Source: Flemingiibacterium sp045634345
GTDB lineage: Bacteria > Bacillota > Clostridia > Oscillospirales > CAG-272
Assembly (NCBI GenBank): GCA_045634345.1
Contig: JAZRAB010000184.1
Span: 1-19,472, forward strand
Direction: 5' to 3'
DNA: 19,472 nucleotides
Shown: piece by piece, positions 1 through 5,891 of the stretch
Layout of the letters: each line of letters begins with the position of its first letter
Position numbering within the stretch: position 1 is the stretch's first letter
Notes under the pieces: generated by a model
The model's input: the letters and a program-made list of their open reading frames with translations, nothing else
What the model was told of the DNA's origin: nothing
Databases searched by the model: none
Translations under genes and position numbers: made by a program

Positions 1-19
1 AGCAGAAGAAATAAAATTA

Positions 20-796
20 TCAGCCGCCGCATAATTCTGTAACCGAAGCGAAGCGGTAGCCTTGATTTTCGAGAGTTGTCATAAATTCGTCAAGTATCGC
101 CGCATTTGTGGCAGAGGTCGGATGAAGCAGAAGTATCTCGCCGTTGTGAAGACGGGTGAGAAGCTTGTTAAGTGCGGCTTCGGGCGCAGGCTGCTTGTTA
201 TTATCCCAATCAGCATATGCACAGCTCCAGAATACAGTTTTGTATCCCATGTCTGACAGTGTCTTCATGTTCGATTCTGAAAAGCAACCTTCCGGAGGGC
301 GATATATCTTTGCCATTGTGCCGCCTGTAAGCTCGGTACAAAGCTTTTCAAGACCGTACAGCTCGGTTTCAAATGCTTGACGGTCCGCGTATGCCATGTT
401 CTTGTGGGACATCGTATGATTTCCCACGGTGTGTCCCTCTGCGAACATTCTCTTGACAAGCTCGGTGTCGCGTCTGATTACATTCTCGAGTACGAAGAAT
501 GTTCCCGGTGCGTTATGCTTCTTTAAGATATCGAGCGTTTTTGCCACATTTCCGTTTTCGTAGCCCACATCGAATGTGAGATATATAACTTTATCCGAGC
601 AACTGTCGCTGTGCTCGTGGTCGATATACACACCGCCGTAGTCTTCGATGAAGGCAAATTCACTTGGAATAGGCGGCTGCGTGTGTGCATCGTTGTACTT
701 GCAATACCAGCGCAGCTCCGATACTGCGCCGCAGGAGATCAGGAGTACGGCTAAAGTTACAACGAAAGCGGTGACTTTTTTGATTGTTATCTTCAT
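20..796 (-). CDS. PdaA-like polysaccharide deacetylase, probable lipoprotein
   Basis: This is a 258-residue NodB-fold polysaccharide deacetylase that probably acts on peptidoglycan outside the cell. Seen: a basic N terminus, a hydrophobic segment at about 8-21 and a lipobox-like LISC with Cys22. The catalytic domain covers about 69-255, with TFDVGYENG (74-82), HTMSH (127-131), RPPEG (166-170), DW (196-197) and LLLH (222-225). TFDxGYENG is typical of the PdaA delta-lactam branch rather than the TFDDG of most NodB enzymes. PdaA makes muramic delta-lactam in spore cortex, so a sporulation role is inference. The start was set at 796 because AGAAAGGA lies 8 bases before it; the frame stays open upstream to 877 but lacks a ribosome site and would bury the signal peptide. 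It is transcribed away from argG and is not part of that operon. Oddity: the second Asp of the metal motif is Val77. Confidence 0.85.
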   Translation of the reverse strand: MKITIKKVTAFVVTLAVLLISCGAVSELRWYCKYNDAHTQPPIPSEFAFIEDYGGVYIDHEHSDSCSDKVIYLTFDVGYENGNVAKTLDILKKHNAPGTFFVLENVIRRDTELVKRMFAEGHTVGNHTMSHKNMAYADRQAFETELYGLEKLCTELTGGTMAKIYRPPEGCFSESNMKTLSDMGYKTVFWSCAYADWDNNKQPAPEAALNKLLTRLHNGEILLLHPTSATNAAILDEFMTTLENQGYRFASVTELCGG

Positions 797-816
797 TGTA
801 TTTCCTTTCTGTGTAA

Positions 817-828
817 ATGTGTACACAT
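817..828. promoter_or_regulatory. 12-bp perfect palindrome upstream of the deacetylase
   Basis: ATGTGTACACAT is a perfect palindrome 21 bases before the deacetylase start, inside its 5' untranslated or promoter region. It could be an operator, but only one copy is seen and no regulator can be named. Confidence 0.3.
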
Positions 829-911
829 GATGTGCTTTTTGATGCGCTATACGCACTCGCAAAAATATTTGCGGCATAATATAATTTGCGCGATTTTTTT
901 TGAAAATCTCC

Positions 912-940
912 TTGATTTTTTTTACGAAATAGGGTATAAT
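912..940 (+). promoter_or_regulatory. Promoter P1 of the arg operon
   Basis: TTGATT (912-917), a 17-base spacer and TATAAT (935-940) make a strong sigma-A type promoter directed at argG. Transcripts would start near 947 and carry a leader of about 198 bases containing the ArgR-like sites. P2 at 1078-1106 has the same -35 and -10 hexamers and spacer length. Confidence 0.65.
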
Positions 941-963
941 ATTAATTGATATTCAAAAGTAGG

Positions 964-1115
964 AATGCATGAGAAAAAATGCATAAAATACGCTCATATG
1001 CATTGCTTTTATACATATTTATAACTTTTGAATAAAAGAACATCATGAATATTTATACATCTTATGCATCTAAAATCTTGATTTTATACAATCGAGGGTG
1101 TATAATATATGCATA
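964..1115 (+). promoter_or_regulatory. Cluster of ArgR/AhrC-like operator half sites
   Basis: The best single match to an ARG box (TGAAT, four A/T, ATTCA) is TGAAT-ATTT-ATACA at 1046-1059. Around it ATGCAT occurs at 965-970, 979-984, 998-1003, 1064-1069 and 1109-1114, and ATACAT at 1011-1016 and 1055-1060. They form near-palindromic pairs at 965-984 and 998-1016, with wider spacing than a canonical box. The last copy overlaps the downstream side of the P2 -10 box. ArgR hexamers bind several boxes and repress with arginine as corepressor. That ArgR binds here is inference from the motif and from the arginine genes downstream. The 348-base gap 797-1144 holds no gene; this cluster, two promoters and a long inverted repeat are its contents. 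Confidence 0.6.
1078..1106 (+). promoter_or_regulatory. Promoter P2 of the arg operon
   Basis: TTGATT (1078-1083), a 17-base spacer and TATAAT (1101-1106) place the start of transcription near 1113, about 32 bases before the argG ATG. ACGAGG at 1131-1136 is a fair ribosome site 8 bases before that start. An ArgR-like half site (1109-1114) overlaps the inferred start point, a layout suited to repression. Confidence 0.7.
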
Positions 1116-1144
1116 AATAAAAATTATAAAACGAGGTACATATT

Positions 1145-2368
1145 ATGGATAAGAAAAACATTAAAAAGGTAGTGCTCGCTTATTCAGGCGGACTTGATAC
1201 TTCCATTATCATTCCGTGGCTTAAGGAGAATTATAATAACTGCGAGGTTATCGCGGTATCTGGTGACGTTGGTCAGGGTACCGAGCTTGACGGACTTGAA
1301 GAGAAGGCTCTTAAAACCGGTGCTTCAAAGCTTTATATCGAGGATCTGAAGCAGGATTACATCGAAAATTATATCTGGCCCTGCCTTAAAGCTGATGCTA
1401 AGTATGAGGATTACCTTCTCGGTACTTCACACCCTCGACCCTGCATTGCAAAGCGTCTTGTTGAAATCGCTCTTGCAGAGGGCGCTGACGCTATCTGCCA
1501 CGGATGTACGGGCAAGGGGAACGACCAGGTTCGTTTTGAGCTGACCATCAAAGCTTTTGCTCCCGATATGGCTATCATTGCTCCTTGGCGTGAATGGGAT
1601 ATCAAATCTCGTGACGAAGAGATTGATTATGCCGAGGCTCACAACATTCCGCTTAAGATAAACCGCGAGACAAATTACAGTAAGGACAAAAACCTCTGGC
1701 ATCTTTCACACGAAGGTCTCGACCTCGAATCTCCTGCAAATGAGCCGCAGTACAACAAGGAGGGATTCCTTGAGCTTGGCGTATCCCCCGAAGCTGCTCC
1801 CGATAAGCCCACATACGTTACCATTCATTTTGAAAAGGGTATTCCTACCGCACTTAATGGCAAGGAAATGGGTGCTGTCGAGCTTGTTACTGCACTCAAT
1901 GAGATTGGTGGCGCTAACGGTATCGGTCTTCTTGATATCGTTGAAAACCGTCTTGTCGGCATGAAGAGCCGCGGCGTTTATGAGACTCCCGCAGGTACTA
2001 TTCTTTATAAGGCACACAATGTTCTTGAGACCATCTGCCTTGATAAGGAAACATTCCACTTCATGCAGGCGCAGATTGCACCCAAGATGGCTGATCTCAC
2101 ATATAACGGCCAGTGGTTCACACCCCTGCGTGAGGCTATCTGTGCATTCGTTGATAAGGTAAACGAGACGGTTACCGGTGATGTTACACTTAAGCTTTAT
2201 AAGGGTAATCTTATCAATGCAGGTGTTACCTCGCCTTACACCCTCTATGATGAGCAGACCGCATCCTTCGGTGAGGATGAGGATTACAACCAGGCTGATT
2301 CCGCAGGATTCATCAATCTGTTCGGTCTGCCGATCAAGGTTAAGGCAAAGCTCGATTCTAAGAGATAA
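1145..2368 (+). CDS. argG: Argininosuccinate synthase
   Basis: ArgG joins citrulline and aspartate at the cost of ATP (to AMP and PPi), giving argininosuccinate in the cytoplasm; this is the seventh step of arginine synthesis. The 407-residue length fits the family. The N-terminal ATP-pyrophosphatase loop SGGLDTS (14-20) is intact, and the middle carries the family's conserved GCTGKGNDQVRFE and PWREWD stretches. It is first in the operon, behind two promoters and an ArgR-like operator cluster, so it should show the strongest arginine control. A short stem (TAAGCG/CGCTTA, 2366-2380) starts on its stop codon and opens a run of hairpins before argH. Confidence 0.97.
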   Translation: MDKKNIKKVVLAYSGGLDTSIIIPWLKENYNNCEVIAVSGDVGQGTELDGLEEKALKTGASKLYIEDLKQDYIENYIWPCLKADAKYEDYLLGTSHPRPCIAKRLVEIALAEGADAICHGCTGKGNDQVRFELTIKAFAPDMAIIAPWREWDIKSRDEEIDYAEAHNIPLKINRETNYSKDKNLWHLSHEGLDLESPANEPQYNKEGFLELGVSPEAAPDKPTYVTIHFEKGIPTALNGKEMGAVELVTALNEIGGANGIGLLDIVENRLVGMKSRGVYETPAGTILYKAHNVLETICLDKETFHFMQAQIAPKMADLTYNGQWFTPLREAICAFVDKVNETVTGDVTLKLYKGNLINAGVTSPYTLYDEQTASFGEDEDYNQADSAGFINLFGLPIKVKAKLDSKR

Positions 2369-2388
2369 GCGTACCGCTTAACTATGGG

Positions 2389-2413
2389 AAGTGCGGAGCA
2401 TAGCTCCGCGCTT
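2389..2413 (+). other. Strong hairpin in the argG-argH gap
   Basis: AAGTGCGGAGC (2389-2399) and GCTCCGCGCTT (2403-2413) pair over 11 bp with one G-U and a 3-base loop. No T tract follows, so it does not look like an intrinsic terminator. It may stabilise or set processing of the argG message. Weaker stems lie at 2366-2380 (six bp) and 2471-2484 (TCGGC/GCCGA). Confidence 0.6.
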
Positions 2414-2458
2414 GTAGGGGGAAACCGGCTCTCAAACGCCGATCAGGTTTCCTCCTAC
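2414..2458 (+). repeat. Palindromic intergenic repeat, copy 1
   Basis: A 13-bp stem with one G-U joins GTAGGGGGAAACC (2414-2426) and GGTTTCCTCCTAC (2446-2458). The loop contains CTCAAACGCCGA (2431-2442). The same plan with the same loop sequence (11 of 12 bases) recurs in reverse orientation at 9241-9298 between argD and argF. Two diverged copies 6.8 kb apart suggest an interspersed palindromic repeat family. No open reading frame or target-site duplication was recognised. Confidence 0.55.
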
Positions 2459-2515
2459 ACTCCTTTCCGCTCGGCTGTCGCCGACTGCTATATAACTTCA
2501 AACAGCCATCTTATA

Positions 2516-2542
2516 CTTGGGAGGGGAATTTCTTCTCCCAAG
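2516..2542 (+). other. Hairpin upstream of argH
   Basis: CTTGGGAG (2516-2523) and CTCCCAAG (2535-2542) pair perfectly over 8 bp around an 11-base loop. It lies 24 bases before the argH Shine-Dalgarno. The following bases are T/A rich but have no clean T run, so it is more likely an mRNA stability or processing structure than a terminator. Confidence 0.5.
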
Positions 2543-2565
2543 CATAGTTTTTATATTACAAAATG

Positions 2566-2597
2566 AAAGGATGCGGGTTTTTCCTGCTGAATGCTTT
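2566..2597 (+). promoter_or_regulatory. argH ribosome site with intervening hairpin
   Basis: The only good Shine-Dalgarno, AAAGGA (2566-2571), lies 26 bases before the ATG at 2598, too far for normal spacing. Between them GCGGG (2573-2577) and CCTGC (2583-2587) can pair around a T5 loop (one G-U), which would cut the effective spacing to about 11 bases. The same layout is seen at argC. An ATG at 2571 is in frame but abuts the AAAGG with no spacer. Confidence 0.45.
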
Positions 2598-3977
2598 ATG
2601 AAACTCTGGCAAGGACGTTTTAAAAAAGATGTTGATTCGCGCGTAAATGACTTCAATTCCTCTATTTCTTTTGACGGACGTATGTACCGTCAGGACATTA
2701 ACGGTTCGATTGCGCACGCAACCATGCTTGGTGAATGCGGAATCATCGACAAGAGTGAATCGGAAAAGATAGTCGCGGCGCTTCGTGAGATACTCGCTGA
2801 TATAGAAAATGGAAAGCAGGAATTTTCCATTGACGCCGAGGATATCCATATGAATATCGAAACGATACTGACAAGCCGCATCGGGGATACCGGTAAGCGG
2901 CTTCATACGGCACGCAGCCGTAACGATCAGGTCGCGCTCGATGTTCGTATGTATCTGCTCGACGAAATAAAAGAAGTCAAGGCGTGCGTGCTTGGCTTGC
3001 TTGAAGCTATAAGCGATAAAGCTAAACTTCATACCGATACTGTTATGGCAGGTTATACGCATCTTCAGCGTGCACAGCCGGTAACATTTGCGCACTATAT
3101 TCTTGCATATGCGCAGATGCTCATGCGCGATTATGACCGTCTTTGCGATACAGAACGCCGCACTGCGGTTATGCCGCTCGGTTCGGGAGCGCTTGCATCG
3201 ACCACATATCCGATAAACAGAGAGAGAGTTGCGGAGCTTCTCGGATTTCCGAAGATTACGGAAAATTCAATCGACGGTGTTTCTGACCGCGATTTCGTTT
3301 TGGAGCTTGCATCCGATCTCTCGCTTCTAATGATGCATATGAGTCGTTTCTCGGAGGAGATTATCCTGTGGTGCTCGTCGGAGTTCGGTTTTATTGAGCT
3401 TGATGACGCATTTTCGACCGGTTCCTCGATCATGCCGCAGAAGAAGAACCCCGATGTTGCCGAGCTTGTACGTGGTAAGGCGGGAAGAGTTTACGGCGAC
3501 ATGATGGCGCTTTACTCAATGATGAAATCACTTCCGCTTGCATATAACAAGGACATGCAGGAGGACAAGGAGGCAATATTCGATGCAATAGATAACACGC
3601 TTATCTCGCTCGAAGTATTTACCTCGATGTTTGCTACTATGACAGTACGCGCCGACAGACTCCGCCGTGCGGCGGCACAGGGCTTCATTAATGCTACCGA
3701 CTGTGCTGATTATCTTGTAAAGAAGGGAATGCCGTTCCGCGATGCATATAAGGTTTCGGGTACACTCGTTGCTTATTGCATTGACAACTCAAAAACTCTT
3801 GAGGAGCTTTCGCTCGATGAATACAAGGCGGTATGCGATACCTTTGAGACGGATGTTTACGCGGCTATCGACCTTATGAACTGCGTAAACGGACGTAAGG
3901 TGCGCGGCGGTCCGGCAAAGGAATCCGTGCTTTATCAGATAGAGCTTGTTGATAAATTCTTGGAGGAAAAAGTTTGA
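2598..3977 (+). CDS. argH: Argininosuccinate lyase
   Basis: ArgH cleaves argininosuccinate to arginine and fumarate, the last step of the pathway, as a cytoplasmic homotetramer. The 459-residue protein begins MKLWQGRF, the usual ArgH start, and this sets the start at 2598; the frame is open back to 2517, but those extra residues are not ArgH-like. Family motifs are intact: TARSRND (104-110), YTHLQRAQ (153-160, with the catalytic-region His155) and the fumarase/aspartase signature GSSIMPQKKNPD (275-286), which carries the mobile catalytic serine loop. It is 229 bases downstream of argG, an unusually long, hairpin-rich gap for neighbours in one operon. A 10-bp hairpin overlaps the stop codon. 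Confidence 0.96.
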   Translation: MKLWQGRFKKDVDSRVNDFNSSISFDGRMYRQDINGSIAHATMLGECGIIDKSESEKIVAALREILADIENGKQEFSIDAEDIHMNIETILTSRIGDTGKRLHTARSRNDQVALDVRMYLLDEIKEVKACVLGLLEAISDKAKLHTDTVMAGYTHLQRAQPVTFAHYILAYAQMLMRDYDRLCDTERRTAVMPLGSGALASTTYPINRERVAELLGFPKITENSIDGVSDRDFVLELASDLSLLMMHMSRFSEEIILWCSSEFGFIELDDAFSTGSSIMPQKKNPDVAELVRGKAGRVYGDMMALYSMMKSLPLAYNKDMQEDKEAIFDAIDNTLISLEVFTSMFATMTVRADRLRRAAAQGFINATDCADYLVKKGMPFRDAYKVSGTLVAYCIDNSKTLEELSLDEYKAVCDTFETDVYAAIDLMNCVNGRKVRGGPAKESVLYQIELVDKFLEEKV

Positions 3978-3994
3978 AAATAAATTTTCAAACT
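3971..3994 (+). other. Hairpin over the argH stop codon
   Basis: AGTTTGAAAA (3971-3980) and TTTTCAAACT (3985-3994) pair perfectly over 10 bp with a TAAA loop. The argH stop TGA (3975-3977) lies in the 5' arm. It is AT rich and followed by CCCTTTTG rather than a T run, so terminator function is doubtful. It is the first of five consecutive hairpins before argC. Confidence 0.55.
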
Positions 3995-4009
3995 CCCTTT
4001 TGTGGCTCT

Positions 4010-4061
4010 ACTTTAGTCTTCAACTAAAGTTTTGCTTCGCAAATCGTGCCCCAAGAAGGGG
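4010..4061 (+). other. Three tandem hairpins in the argH-argC gap
   Basis: Three stems follow one another: ACTTTAGT/ACTAAAGT (4010-4017 with 4023-4030), TTTGC/GCAAA (4031-4035 with 4039-4043) and CCCC/GGGG (4049-4052 with 4058-4061). All have loops of 3 to 5 bases. With the hairpins at 3971-3994 and 4071-4090 they fill most of the 126-base gap. No coding sequence is seen here. Confidence 0.5.
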
Positions 4062-4064
4062 AGA

Positions 4065-4103
4065 AAGGAAGCTTTTGCTGACGCAAAAGCGATGGTTATA
4101 TAA
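4065..4103 (+). promoter_or_regulatory. argC ribosome site with intervening hairpin
   Basis: The Shine-Dalgarno AAAGGA (4065-4070) lies 33 bases before the argC ATG. The bases right after it form a perfect 8-bp hairpin, GCTTTTGC (4071-4078) with GCAAAAGC (4083-4090), loop TGAC. Folding would leave about 13 unpaired bases between Shine-Dalgarno and start. No better ribosome site lies nearer the ATG. Confidence 0.5.
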
Positions 4104-5147
4104 ATGATTAAAGCCGGAATAATAGGCGCTACGGGATATGCGGGGGCGGAGCTTGCTCGCTTACTTGTAAATCACCCCGAGGCAAAGATCGAGGCAGTTT
4201 CATCCGTATCCTATGAGGGGCAGCGAATTGACGAGATTTACCCTAATTTAAAAGAAGTTCTTCCGATGACACTCGAGAGTGTTGATTCGATAATTCCGCA
4301 GTGCGATGTAGTTTTTGCGTCGGTGCCTCACGGAGTTTCCGAGGAGATGGCGCTTAAGTGCGCTGAGTCGGGAGCGGTGCTCATTGATTTAGGCGCTGAT
4401 TTTCGTCTACACGACGAGGCAGACTACAATAAATGGTACGGCAAGGAATACAAGCATCCAGAGCTTCACGATAAGGCGGTATACTGTATTCCCGAGCTTC
4501 ACCGTGACCAGATCAAGGATACTCCGATAATCGGTAATCCGGGATGTTATCCCACATCAATTTCACTTGCGCTTATGCCGGCGATCAAGGCTGGGATAAT
4601 TGATCTTTCACACATAATAATTGACTCCAAATCAGGCGTTACCGGCGCGGGACGCGGACTTACACAAGGTACGCATTATCCTGATACCAACGAAGCATTT
4701 GCGGCATATAAGGCAGGTGCTCACCGTCATACACCCGAAATTGAGCAGACGCTATCAGAGCTTTCGGGACGGCCGGTGAAGGTGACATTCGTACCGCACC
4801 TTCTTCCCGTGAATCGCGGTATTGAATCGACAATATACGCAACACTTAATGAAAAGGGTAAGTCGTTGACAGCCGAGCAGATAGATGCAATCTGGCGCGA
4901 TGCTTACAAGGATGAGCGCTTTGTCCGTATAGAGAAAGCAGGCTCATACGCAAACATCAAAAATGTCCGCATGTCCAATATGTGTGATATATCGCTCCAC
5001 TGCGACCCACACTGCGATACGCTCATCATTTCGTCTTGCATCGACAATATGGTAAAAGGCGCGGCAGGTCAGGCAATACAGAATATGAATATCCGCTTCG
5101 GTCTTCCCGAAGCTATGGGACTCACCATGGTTCCGCCTGCTTTTTAA
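4104..5147 (+). CDS. argC: N-acetyl-gamma-glutamyl-phosphate reductase
   Basis: ArgC reduces N-acetylglutamyl phosphate to N-acetylglutamate semialdehyde with NADPH, the third step of the acetylated pathway. The 347-residue protein has the N-terminal nucleotide-binding loop GATGYAGAE (8-16) and the catalytic cysteine motif GNPGCYPT (144-151, Cys148), followed by the conserved GVTGAGRG stretch and the HRHTPEIEQ region. Length and motifs fit the long, bacterial ArgC type. It sits 126 bases after argH and only 3 bases before the SDR gene, so the latter two are almost certainly translated from one message. Confidence 0.96.
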   Translation: MIKAGIIGATGYAGAELARLLVNHPEAKIEAVSSVSYEGQRIDEIYPNLKEVLPMTLESVDSIIPQCDVVFASVPHGVSEEMALKCAESGAVLIDLGADFRLHDEADYNKWYGKEYKHPELHDKAVYCIPELHRDQIKDTPIIGNPGCYPTSISLALMPAIKAGIIDLSHIIIDSKSGVTGAGRGLTQGTHYPDTNEAFAAYKAGAHRHTPEIEQTLSELSGRPVKVTFVPHLLPVNRGIESTIYATLNEKGKSLTAEQIDAIWRDAYKDERFVRIEKAGSYANIKNVRMSNMCDISLHCDPHCDTLIISSCIDNMVKGAAGQAIQNMNIRFGLPEAMGLTMVPPAF

Positions 5148-5150
5148 GCT

Positions 5151-5873
5151 ATGAAAAATGTACTTATAACAGGCGCGTCACGTGGAATCGGACGTGCTGC
5201 TGCTGAGCATTTCGCTGAACACGGATGGCGAGTTGTGATAAACTATAATAAATCCGAAAAAGAAGCAGTGGCGCTTGCGGACATGATAAAGCAAAAGGGC
5301 GGAGAAGCGCACATCTTCAAGGCTGACGTTGGGGTTACGGATGAGTGCAAGGCACTTGTTGAGTATGCGGTATCGTTTGACGGAAAAATCGATGCGCTTA
5401 TAAACAATGCGGCGATTGATGAAATGGCGCTTTTTGCCGAACTGCCGCTTGAACGTGAACGCAGGCTTTTCAATGTGAATCTTTACGGAACGATGGACTG
5501 CACAAGGTTTGCATTGCCGTACATGCTTCGTGAACATTCTGGATGTATAGTTAATGTTTCCTCGATTTGGGGACAGACCGGCGCATCGTGCGAGGTGCAG
5601 TATTCGACCTCAAAGGCGGCGATAATTGGATTCACCAAAGCACTTGCAAAAGAGGTTGCCCCATCAGGCGTGCGTGTGAGTTGCGTTGCTCCCGGCGTTA
5701 TTGATACTGATATGAATAAAAACGTATCAAAAGAGGATATGGCGGCATTTTGCGAAAGTGTTCCTATGTGTCGAATGGGGACACCGAGAGAGGTTGCCGA
5801 ATGTATATATTTCTTATGTACTGCCTCATATGTTACCGGGCAGGTGCTCGGGGTTGACGGCGGTCTTATATAG
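5151..5873 (+). CDS. SDR-family oxidoreductase (FabG-like)
   Basis: This 240-residue protein is a classical short-chain dehydrogenase/reductase using NAD(P)H. Seen: TGASRGIG cofactor loop (7-14), NNAA (85-88), and the catalytic set Asn110, Ser138, Tyr151 and Lys155 with the standard Ser-13-Tyr-4-Lys spacing; it ends GVDGG like FabG. The active site is complete. FabG reduces 3-oxoacyl-ACP, but no acyl-carrier or fatty acid gene is nearby, so the substrate is unknown and fabG is not asserted. It starts 3 bases after the argC stop and is followed by argJ after 18 bases, so it is embedded in the arginine operon, which normally contains no such enzyme. There is no clear own Shine-Dalgarno, suggesting translational coupling to argC. 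Confidence 0.88.
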   Translation: MKNVLITGASRGIGRAAAEHFAEHGWRVVINYNKSEKEAVALADMIKQKGGEAHIFKADVGVTDECKALVEYAVSFDGKIDALINNAAIDEMALFAELPLERERRLFNVNLYGTMDCTRFALPYMLREHSGCIVNVSSIWGQTGASCEVQYSTSKAAIIGFTKALAKEVAPSGVRVSCVAPGVIDTDMNKNVSKEDMAAFCESVPMCRMGTPREVAECIYFLCTASYVTGQVLGVDGGLI

Positions 5874-5891
5874 ATAGAAAGGACAAAAAAC

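Noticed and set aside
947..1144. T-box leader before argG
   Set aside because: No TGGNACCGCG-like T-box sequence or terminator with T run was found; ArgR-like sites explain the region better.
2389..2413. Intrinsic terminator after argG
   Set aside because: The stem is strong but no T run follows, and argH has no promoter of its own that I could find.
2517..2597. Extended argH N terminus from the upstream in-frame start at 2517
   Set aside because: The added residues are encoded by the hairpin region, while MKLWQGRF at 2598 is the standard ArgH start.
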